From assembly GCA_963717075.1 (NCBI GenBank), contig CAVQVI010000023.1:86348-150347 (forward strand): DNA of 64,000 nucleotides. Direction: 5' to 3'. Below, in pieces: positions 56,040 through 64,000 of the stretch. The position numbers and the translations under genes were made by a program. The notes under the pieces are model-generated. The model saw only the letters and a list, made by a program, of their open reading frames with translations, made no database searches and had not been told where the DNA came from. Positions within the stretch are counted from its first letter, which is position 1. Every line of letters begins with the position of its first letter. The stretch is from JBGOTP01 sp963717075. Lineage in GTDB: Bacteria; Acidobacteriota; Vicinamibacteria; Vicinamibacterales; CAVVIG01.

Positions 56040-56392
56040 TTATACGACCGTGGCGGGCCCGAAGCTGCCCACAGCCTCGGCCTCTGAATCGAACGTGTCG
56101 AACACGGTCACGAGGCGGGTGATCGAGAGGAGTTCCTTGTTGCGCTTCGTGAGGTTGAACAGCTTGAGCGCGCCGCCGGCCTTCGAGACCGTGGTCAGGC
56201 ACGAGCAGATCTCGCCGAGACCGGAGCTGTCGATTTGCGCGACGGCGCCCAGATTGATCACGACGCGGGTGCGCCCCTGCAACGCGAGGCTGTTGACCTT
56301 GTCTTTCAGCAACTGCGTGCCGCCCCCCCGACGAGCGGTCCGTCGAGATCGAGAACGGTCACATCACCAGACGTTCGTTCAGTAATCTTCAT
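56040..56392 (-). CDS. STAS-domain anti-sigma factor antagonist (frameshifted)
   Basis: About 117 aa. MKITERTSGDVTVLDLDGPL runs into a poly-G frame break (56322-56330), then LLKDKVNSLALQGRTRVVIN and LGAVAQIDSSGLGEICSCLT. The serine in IDSSGLG is the usual phosphorylation site of SpoIIAA/RsbV-type antagonists. It could be the substrate of the PP2C phosphatase at 53893. No anti-sigma kinase gene is seen in the window. Confidence 0.82.
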
Positions 56393-56872
56393 CGCGGGTC
56401 CTCAACTCCGGGGGTCCGACCCCGGTGAGAGACGGCCGGGATCAACCACCGACGCTCCAAGCTCGATAGGTGGCCTATACTCCCCCAACCGAACCGCCGT
56501 TGCAATGACTCTTTGCGCTGGTACTCGCTGGACACGGTCATCCACGGACGACATCGCAGCAGAGCAGGCCAGCAGCCCGGGAGGCCGACGAGCGCAAGCG
56601 GGTGCATCTCAAGTTCACGATCCGCCACGCGGACGGACCGCCGGCGCTGGTGCGGCGCGTGCGCGACGATGATAGGTCGCCACTACGTGACTAGAACGAC
56701 TACTCGTTACCTACCGAGTCTCGGGAGCGGTTCCGGTGCGGGGTTTCAGGCTGATAGCCCATCGGTCAACAGCGGCAGAGCCTTCAGCTGCTTCAGACGG
56801 TGTTCCTGCGCCAAGAATAACTCGTTTGTTGCCCTCGGCTCCATTGTCCGCCGTCGCACGGTGACATAGGAT
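56393..56872. other. Intergenic gap, 480 bp
   Basis: No supported gene. A short plus-strand open stretch near 56576-56672 (KRVHLKFTIRHADG) has no known family. The gap separates the minus-strand STAS gene from the plus-strand transporter fusion, so it must hold both promoters. Confidence 0.5.
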
Positions 56873-59800
56873 GTGACCGCCGCTCATCTCGATGTCCGCC
56901 CTATGACGTCGCGCCTCGATCGCTTTGTCGGCAAACTGGTCAAACTGCGGGACGGCGAAGGCGCGACGGCGCTGCTGATGTTCGCGTACTCCTTCCTGGC
57001 GATGACCGCGTACAACATCCTCAAGCCCATCACGCGGTCGAAGTTCATCGCCGCGCTCGGCGCCGACAACCTGCCCTACGTGCAGCTGGCCGCGGGCTTG
57101 ATCATCGGCGTGCTCATGCAGGTGTACAGCGGAGCGATCGGGCGGCTGCCGCGCCGCTGGGTGATTCCGGTGACGCAGGCGGGTGAGGTCCTGCTGCTCG
57201 TGCTGTTCTGGGTGCTGTTCCGGACGGGCGCAGACTGGGTCTCGGTCGCTTTCTACGTGCTCGGCCTCGTGCTGGGCATTCTGCTCATCAGCCAGTTCTG
57301 GACCCTGGCCAACGACATTTACGATCCGCGCCAGGCTCGCCGGCTGTTCGGGTTCATCGGCGGAGGCGCAAGCCTTGGCGGCGCCATGGGCGCGGCGTTG
57401 ACCGCCTTTGCGGTCGAGGAGGTCGGCACCAACAATCTGCTGCTCGTGAGCGCGGCCGTGCTCAGCGTTTCCGTGGTCGTCGTCACCGTGATCGTGAAGC
57501 GCCAGCCGATCACGGGCGATCTGGCGCCGGTCGATGAACGAGGCGTTGGCGGCGGCGAGGCCATCCGCCTGCTGCGCGGGTCCCGCCATCTGCAGGTGAT
57601 TGCGATGGTCATCGGCTTTGCCGCGCTCGGCGCCGCCATCATCGACCAGCAACTGAATATGGCGGCCGAGGCGATCAAAGGTGCCGCGGCCACCGACGCC
57701 ATCACGGGCTTTCTGGCGCAGGTGACCTTCTACCTGTCCATCATCGGCTTCGTCGTGCAGGTCGCGCTGACGAGCCGGATTCACCGCACGCTCGGCATGG
57801 TGTTCGCGTTGCTCGTCCTGCCGGTGAGCCTGGGCACGACCGCCACGATCATCCTGCTGAACGGCGCGCTCTGGGCGCCGGCGGCCGCGCGCGTGATCGA
57901 CACCTCTCTCCGATATACGCTCGACAAGACCACGCGCGAAGTGCTGTTTCTGCCGCTGCCGGCCGACCTGAAGTTCCGCGCCAAGCCGTTTGTCGATGTC
58001 ACGGCGGATCGGTTTGCGAAAGCGCTGGGCGCGCTGCTGCTGCTGGTGCTCATCAAGCCGTGGGGCCTCGGTCTGGGCTGGCAGCGCCTGAGTTACGCGA
58101 GCCTGGTCGTGACCGCCGCGTGGATCTTCATGGCGGCGCTCGCCCGCCGCGAGTACCTGAGGGCATTCCGGCAGAGCATCGAAGGGCGCGCCGTGACGCC
58201 GGCGACCGTGCGCCTCGATGTCGCCGATCCCGCTACAATCGAGACGCTCGTCGAGGAGCTTGCCAGCCCGGACGAGTCGGCGGTGTCTGTACGCCATCGA
58301 CATGCTCGAGGCGCTCGACAAACGCAATCTGATCACACCGCTGCTCTTGCACCACGAATCCCCGGCCGTGCGGGCGCGCGCGCTCGTCGCGCTCGAGTCG
58401 GCGCGGCCCTCGGTGGCCGAACGGTGGACGCCGGCTGTCGAGCGCATGCTGAAGGACGAGGACGCGGGCGTCCGCGCCGCGGCCGTTCACGCGTTGGCGG
58501 CGTTGCGCAAGGAAGACGTGTCCACGCTGATGCGGCCTTACCTGGACGACGCGGCGCCTCGTGTGGCCGTGACGGCGGCCGTGGCGCTGGCAGACTCGGT
58601 CGACGAGGCCGACGTGCGACGCGGCCGAAGCTGCGCTGAGACGCCTGATCGAGGACACGCGCGATGCGGCGGCCGGCGCTCGCATAGAAGCCGCCGTCGC
58701 GCTCGGGCGCGTCCGGAACCGCAGCTTTCGCCCGCTCCTCCTCCCTCTGATGGGCGACCGCGACGTCGACGTGGCGCGCGAAGCCATCCGCAGCGTGCAG
58801 GCCCTGGGGTCGGCTGGTGGATCGCTCGACACGCTATTCGTACCGGGGCTTGTCGCGCTCCTCGGCCACCGCCAGCTCAAGGAAACCGCGCGCGCCGTGC
58901 TGGTCGGCCACGGCGACGAGGTGTTCGATTCGCTCGCCTACTTCCTGAAGGATCGGGACGAGCACATCTGGGTTCGCCGTCACATTCCGGCAACGCTTGC
59001 ACTCGTGCCGTCACAGCGGTCCATGGATGCCCTGCTCGAGGTGCTCGACGACCCCGACGGGTTTCTCCGCTTCAAGGTCGTGGCGGCGATCGAGCGGCTC
59101 CACCACGATCATCCAACTCTCGTCGTCCCGCGGGGAACGGTCGAAGCCCTCGTGCTCAGGGAAGGCCTGCGCTACTACAGCTATTTGACGCTGCGCTTCA
59201 ACATCGTGCAGCAGGACGCCGACGCCCACCCTTCGTTGCTCGCACGCGCGCTCGAGGAGAAGCTCGATCGGACGCTCGACCGTCTCTACCGGCTGCTCGG
59301 CTTGATCTACCCGTGGAAGGACATCAGCGCGGCGCGCTACACGATCGAGCACTTCAGCGGCCGCATGCGTGCGGGGGCTATCGAGTACATCGACAACATG
59401 CTCGCCGGCGCCGTTCGAAAACGCATCATGCCAATCATCGAGGACTTATCGCCCGAGGAGCAGGTTCGTCACGCCAACTCGGTCCTCAAGAGCCGCCCGC
59501 GCGATCTCGAGGACACGCTCGCCCAGCTCGTGCACGACGACGACGCGGTCGTCGCGGCGTCCGCCGTGCATTTCGTCGACGAGCGGCGACTGTGGTCGCT
59601 GGTGAACGACCTCGAGTACTCCGTGGCACACCGCCCGCCAGGGGACTACGCGTCCGAGGCCGCGTCGTGGGCCCTCGCGGCGCATCGTATGGCGGAGCGG
59701 CGTGTCGATCTCTGGACGGACCCCCTGCCGGTCGTTGCCCTGGCCGACCGGCTGCGCGCCATTCCGATCTTCGACTTCGTCTCGGTCGATGAACTGTTCC

Positions 59801-60639
59801 GCATCGCGAGCGCGTGCCGCCAGATGCGGCATGAAGCGGGCCGTGAGATTTGCCGTGAGGGCGCTCCCGCCACCGACGTGCAGTTTCTGCTCGAAGGCAC
59901 CGTGCAGCTTTCCGGCGAGAACGGCGCGTCTCGAGACATGGCCGCGCCGGCCGCGATGGCCTTCGAGGAGGTGCTCGAAGGCGGTCCGTTCGGCCACACG
60001 ATTCGCGCCGACGATCGGGCGGTGACGGTCGCACTCGGTGGCAGCGAATTCCTGACGATGCTGTCGGACAACATCGTGCTGGCGCAGGGGCTTTTCCGCA
60101 TGCTCCTGGACCGGCCAAAAGCGCGGGCCTGGCGCATCGTTTATACCCCGCCGCCGCATGTCGATTCGGTGGCGCCGCGCAACCTGCCGCTGCAGCCGAT
60201 TGAGAAGGTGCTGTTGCTGCGCCAGAATCCACTGCTTCGGCGCGCGACTGTCGTCCAGTTGCTCGATCTGGCGGCCATCACGCGGGAAGTCCCGCTCGCG
60301 GCAGGCAGCGTGCTCTTCGCCGAGATCGACGAGCCCGCCGTCTATCACGTGCTGACGGGCGAGGTCGACCTCGAGGCCGACCGATTCAGCGCGCTCGTCG
60401 CCGGTTCCGGCTGCACGATGGGTCTGTCGGAAGCCCTTGCCGGCGTCCCGCTGGGCCGCCGCGCGACGGTGAGACACGCGGGATACGCGCTCCGAATCGA
60501 GCGCGACGATCTTTTCGACCTGCTGGCCGATCACATCGACTTGCTTCAGGGGCTCTTCAGCGGCGTGTTGAGCGCCAACGAGCCCGAGACGGCGCCGACC
60601 GACGTGCCTCGGGTCGCGTCGTCGGGCGATCGGCGGTGA
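56873..60639 (+). CDS. ATP/ADP-translocase-like transporter fused to HEAT repeats and two cNMP-binding-like domains (frameshifted)
   Basis: One product of about 1255 aa. Residues 1-430 form a twelve-helix carrier of the NTT/MFS ADP/ATP-translocase family (FLAMTAYNILKPITRSKFIA, QFWTLANDIYDPRQARRLFG, FGFIGGGASLGGAMGAALT and RYTLDKTTREVLFLPLPADL). After a break near 58285 come HEAT-type repeats (LLHHESPAVRARALVALESA, DEDAGVRAAAVHALAALRK, DRDVDVAREAIRSVQALGS). Another break near 58615. The C-terminus has two Crp-like beta-rolls (EICREGAPATDVQFLLEGTV and LAAGSVLFAEIDEPAVYHVL). The architecture suggests a carrier gated or scaffolded by its cytosolic domain; substrate unknown. Confidence 0.8.
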
Positions 60640-60662
60640 TGCTGCGGATGTGGAGGTGTGAC

Positions 60663-61467
60663 ATGAGGAACCGCTTGCTCGTCGTCTTCCTGCTGGCGAT
60701 CGGATTGCTGTCGTGGACTGCGCTCGTCGCGCAGCAAGCGGCGGAAGTCTTTCAAGGCGAAGCCGTCGAGCAGTTCCTACTGAAGGCGCGGATGATTGCC
60801 CTCAAGGGCATTCCGCAGGGCGTCACCGCTCCGAGGCGGGCGACGCTCGAGTTGAACGGCGTGACGCACGACGCGGCCTTCAAGACGATTGACGAGAAGA
60901 AGAGCGGCTACACCGAACTGGCGCGCGGCGGCGAGATCAATTTCCAGGACAGCTGGCGCACGGAAATCCCAGCCTACGAGGTGGACAAGATCATCGGTCT
61001 CGGGATGGTGCCGGCAACGGTCCAGCGAGTGCTGAGCGGTCAGGAGGGATCGCTCCAGTTCTGGGTCACCTCGATGATGCCCGAGGCCGAACGGATCAAG
61101 AAGAAGATCAGTGCCCCTGACGCGGAAGTGTGGAATCGATCGATGAACAAGGTGCGATTGTTCGACAACCTGATCTACAACACCGATCGCCACTGAACAA
61201 CATCCTGATCACGAAGGATTTCGAGATCCGCCTGATCGTTCGTTCCGTCCGTTCGACACGCTCAAGACGCCCAAGGATCTGACCCGGTTTTCGAGATCAC
61301 TGCTTTCGGGAATCCAGAAGCTGGAGGAGAAGGATCTCACCGCGCGCGTCGGGAATCTCCTGACGCCCGACCAGATTCGAACCCTGATCAAACGGCGGGA
61401 CGCGATCCTCGCCCTCGCGAAGAGAACGGTCGAGCAAAAAGGCGAGGCCGCTGTGCTCTATCCGTGA
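60663..61467 (+). CDS. Exported kinase-fold protein A (frameshifted)
   Basis: About 268 aa with a signal peptide (LLVVFLLAIGLLSWTALVA). The body shows GVTAPRRATLELNG, DAAFKTIDEKKSGY (possible ATP-binding Lys), an EIPAYEVDKIIGLGMVPATV helix with the conserved Glu, and the catalytic-loop-like LIYNTDRHLNNILITKDFEI followed by a DFG-like RLIDRSF. Breaks at about 61193 and 61235. The D-R-H-x2-N pattern is that of PI3/PI4-kinase and HipA-like folds. GGAGG at 60652-60656 supports ATG 60663. Its paralog is at 62693. The protein is predicted to be outside the cytoplasm, so its phosphate donor is an open question. Confidence 0.65.
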
Positions 61468-61498
61468 AGGTCGAGAGGTTGTCGAGTCGGAGCGCGGC

Positions 61499-62602
61499 TC
61501 ACTGTGCGGACGGCGTATCCCTGAGCGGTTCGCGTCTGTCTTCGTAGATCGCCGTGAACCGGCCGTCCCGAATCTCGAGCGCGGAGGCACGGCCGGACGG
61601 ATAAAACGTGCCGCCGAGCATGCCGGTGTCGAGCTGAATCACGCGGCCGCCGAAGCGCGTCTTCAGCCGGCCATCCCCCATGACGGTGTGGCCGGTGACG
61701 ATCGCGCGGGCGTTCAGCTTGAGGAGCGTCGCGTCGACTTCCGCAACGATCGCCGACTCGTTCTCCAGGGCCAGACCGCGATACCACAACGGGCCGTCTT
61801 CGCTCGTCGCCAGGAGCATGGCCGGCCCCGCATCGAGCGATGCGGGCATCGTGCTGAGCTCCGACCGTACCGTCGAGTTGACCTTCGCGCACCCCAGCGC
61901 CGCGACGGCCGGACTGATCCCGCCGTGAACGAAGACGATGCCGTTAATCCTGACCATCGTGTCGTGCTCGCGAAGCCAGCGACCGTACTCGCCCTTGGGT
62001 CCGAACGCGATCTGCATCTCGACCCAGCCAATCGGCGTCCGGCCGAGAAACGCGGTGCGAAAGGCAGGCTCGTCGAACTTCTGGCCGGCGTTCGCGCGAG
62101 CCGCCGCATCGGTCTTGACCGTGAGATAGTAGCGCTCGCGCAGCTCCTCGGAGTCGACCGCGCGGAATGCCGCATACTCTCCGGCGCTGACATAGCGCAG
62201 GTCTGCGAGCATCCTCATCACTTCGTGATTGCCGAGCAGGGCGTAGACGTGTCCCCCGGCGCGCGAGGCCTCGGCCTCCATCCGCCGGAGCAAATCCAGC
62301 GCCCGGCGCGAGTCGGGCCCGCGGTCGAGGACGTCGCCCGTCTGCACGAAGATGGTGCGCCCTCCAGACCAGCGTTGGCGGCCGTCGATGACACCGGCCG
62401 CGCGCAGAATCGCGACGAAGCGGTCGTAGGCGCCGTGCACATCGGCAACGGCGACAATCCGCTCGGATGTCTGGACGTCGCACGACGCCCCGGCCGGATC
62501 CTGCGCGACGCGCGCGGGCGTGGTCCGGACCAGCAGCAGGACCGTGATCGTGGCCAGCGCGATGAGGCTGTGGCGGCTGCGGCCAGATGATGGCGCGAGC
62601 AT
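61499..62602 (-). CDS. Exported PPP-family metallophosphatase (calcineurin-like)
   Basis: An intact 367-aa protein with a signal segment (SLIALATITVLLLVRTTPA). PPP-type metal motifs are complete: VAVADVHGAYDRFV (D-x-H), FVQTGDVLDRGPDSRRAL (GD-x2-DRG), YALLGNHEVMRML (GNHE), FVHGGISPAVAALG (HGG) and VTGHTVMGDGRL (GH). This is close to the Shewanella-like phosphatase branch of the PPP superfamily. It probably removes phosphate in the periplasm. It lies in the opposite direction between two kinase-fold genes. Confidence 0.85.
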   Translation of the reverse strand: MLAPSSGRSRHSLIALATITVLLLVRTTPARVAQDPAGASCDVQTSERIVAVADVHGAYDRFVAILRAAGVIDGRQRWSGGRTIFVQTGDVLDRGPDSRRALDLLRRMEAEASRAGGHVYALLGNHEVMRMLADLRYVSAGEYAAFRAVDSEELRERYYLTVKTDAAARANAGQKFDEPAFRTAFLGRTPIGWVEMQIAFGPKGEYGRWLREHDTMVRINGIVFVHGGISPAVAALGCAKVNSTVRSELSTMPASLDAGPAMLLATSEDGPLWYRGLALENESAIVAEVDATLLKLNARAIVTGHTVMGDGRLKTRFGGRVIQLDTGMLGGTFYPSGRASALEIRDGRFTAIYEDRREPLRDTPSAQ

Positions 62603-62692
62603 GCAACCATCTTACGACGTGGACTGCACCGCTTGTATACTTCACCCGCCGAGAGTGGCGAGACCGGTCATCAGGATCGAAGGAGACATGCC

Positions 62693-63493
62693 ATGCGTCG
62701 CAATATTCGGCTCGGCGTTCCGTTAGCGTGCCTGATCTGTTGCCAGCTCGTCGTCGTCGCCGCGCAAGTTGCGGTCGAGAAGAGCCCCAAGATCTGGGTC
62801 GGGCGGTATGAGGAATTCGAGACCTTCCTCAAGACGGCGCCGATCGTTCGGGTCGAAGACATCCCCATTGGTGTCACCCGGCCGAGGCATGGCTTCTTCG
62901 CGCCGGGCAGCCCTGTCGGCGGGGTGGCCATCAAGGCGCTGAGGCCGAGTCGGGACACGGGATACTTCGAAAGCTATCAGTCGGAAATTGCCGCATACGA
63001 GGTGGACAGGCTGCTGGCGCTGGACATGGTGCCGGTCACGGTCGAGCGGCTGTTCGAAGGGAAGACGGTGTCGGCGCAGCTGTGGGTGGACGGCGTCGTC
63101 CAGAGAAATTCGCTGAAGGGCCAGCAGCCACCGAACCCCTCCGATTGGGTCCGCCAGACGCGCCGGTGGATCGTGTTTCACAACCTGGTCGCCAACATCG
63201 ATCCCAATGAGGGCAATCTGCTGGTCCTCCGCGATCCGAACTGGCAGCTCGTGCTGGTCGATCATTCCCGCGCCTTCACCAACACGACGAAGATGGTGTT
63301 CGAGCAGATGAGCGGCATTGATCGGCCGTTCTTCGCGCGGCTGAAAGCGCTCGACAAGGCGACGCTCGACGCGAAGATCGGGAAGCTCGTGCTCGACGGG
63401 TCGCAGTCCATCCTGAAACGCCGCGATCTGATCGTCGCCCAGTTTGAGAAGCTCGCGAAGGAGAAGGGCGAGGCCGCCGTCTTCACGCCGTAG
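62693..63493 (+). CDS. Exported kinase-fold protein B
   Basis: An intact 266-aa exported protein (signal LGVPLACLICCQLVVVAAQ). It aligns with the copy at 60663: IPIGVTRPRHGFFAPG, GGVAIKALRPSRDTGY (Lys), EIAAYEVDRLLALDMVPVTV with the conserved Glu, then WIVFHNLVANIDPNEGNLLV and LVLVDHSRAFTNTTKM. The catalytic Asp, the distal Asn and the metal-binding Asp are kept, but the RH of the loop is replaced by PN. AGGAG at 62681-62685 supports ATG 62693. It ends KEKGEAAVFTP, like KGEAAVLYP in copy A. Confidence 0.68.
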   Translation: MRRNIRLGVPLACLICCQLVVVAAQVAVEKSPKIWVGRYEEFETFLKTAPIVRVEDIPIGVTRPRHGFFAPGSPVGGVAIKALRPSRDTGYFESYQSEIAAYEVDRLLALDMVPVTVERLFEGKTVSAQLWVDGVVQRNSLKGQQPPNPSDWVRQTRRWIVFHNLVANIDPNEGNLLVLRDPNWQLVLVDHSRAFTNTTKMVFEQMSGIDRPFFARLKALDKATLDAKIGKLVLDGSQSILKRRDLIVAQFEKLAKEKGEAAVFTP

Positions 63494-63913
63494 GACGATA
63501 GCCGACATTAAGTTCGTTCGCAATCCGTTCCTCACCCCAAGTCGGGTTCGCCTGCGCCATGCTCACGATGAGTCGCTGCAAGGCCCTCGGAATCGGCGGC
63601 CGTCCTGGCTGCGACGTCCACCGCCAGAGGAGCCGCCAGCCCTGACGATGCCACCGGATGAGCGTGTCTGGCTGGACGATTGTCAGGAGCGAGCGCCACT
63701 CCAGCAGGCGTGAGAGCAGGACGAGGATGACTCGCGTCGCCGGATCCGGCCGTCTCGGCTTGACGTGGCGCTCTTGGTAGAGCGCCAGCTGCTTCCGGAG
63801 AAACAGGTTCTCAGCCGCCAGCTGCGCTCGAGGCGTCAGTGCCAGTCGGACGAGCGTGCTGACATTGGACAGAAGGCGGATGGTAGAAGGCCATGAACGG
63901 CGACGCGCGACAT
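63494..63913 (-). pseudogene. Truncated DDE-type transposase/integrase
   Basis: On the minus strand the sequence reads TLVRLALTPRAQLAAENLFL, RKQLALYQERHVKPRRPDPA, SRLLEWRSLLTIVQPDTLIR and WHRQGWRLLWRWTSQPG, then MAQANPTWGEERIANELNVG and a stop right at the end of the kinase-fold gene. This is the N-terminal HTH region of a widespread IS3/IS481-like transposase. The catalytic DDE domain is absent. A frame break near 63870 and the truncation show it is a dead remnant. Confidence 0.75.
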
Positions 63914-64000
63914 GGTACCAGTATGCGGCCGCGCCGACTAGATCACCCTGCTCTGCCAGGGACCCTGCCGAGCGTCCTCTCGACGGACCGGATATAGTTT

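Overview
The window is GC-rich DNA from a bacterium that most resembles a Vicinamibacteria-type (subgroup 6) acidobacterium. This is inferred from family content, not from a marker gene: DUF6152, a run of secreted paralogs typical of that group, Ser/Thr kinases with TolB-like propellers, and PP2C/STAS signalling genes. Many conserved housekeeping genes (accA, dnaE, guaA, mutS, speB and others) are each broken by one or two single-base frame shifts while the protein stays well conserved on both sides. The simplest reading is residual indel error in a long-read assembly, so most broken genes here are probably intact in the organism.

Layout. 1-6000 (minus): guaA, dnaE, accA. 6000-12100: a PQQ-type propeller lipoprotein, a membrane protein and a roughly 1300-residue NtrY-like histidine kinase. 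12100-15400 (minus): tsaB, rimI, a YdcH-type protein, psd, pssA. 15500-22000 (plus): mutS, a palindromic repeat cluster, an oligopeptide-type binding protein, a deoxyhypusine-synthase-like gene and agmatinase. 21900-24200 (minus): a TPR protein and two unknowns. 24200-33200 (minus): a secreted-protein block with two propeller proteins, DUF6152, five paralogs of two alternating subtypes and a small exported protein.

34215-45500 is an integrative element inside a tRNA-Arg(CCU) gene. It is bounded by identical 40-bp copies of the 5' half of the tRNA. It carries a tyrosine recombinase, an excisionase-like gene, an XRE repressor, a CoiA-like protein, a primase-polymerase, a RepA-like helicase, an iteron-like region, a J-domain protein, a HEAGH (M41-like) peptidase and a phage-type Ig-like protein. 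No terminase, portal or capsid gene is recognisable, so it looks like a phage satellite or integrative plasmid. A second, partial copy of the tRNA 3' half at 33419 marks an older event.

45500-56400 is a signalling and toxin-antitoxin region: a truncated toxin-antitoxin remnant, two tandem Ser/Thr kinase-propeller genes (one badly broken), MNT-HEPN coupled to the intact kinase, Phd-PIN, a propeller fragment, an FHA-GAF-PP2C phosphatase, a SnoaL-like protein and a STAS protein. 56873-60639 encodes an ATP/ADP-translocase-like transporter fused to HEAT repeats and cyclic-nucleotide-binding-like domains. 60663-63493 holds two exported kinase-fold proteins on either side of an exported PPP-type phosphatase. 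The window ends in a truncated transposase.
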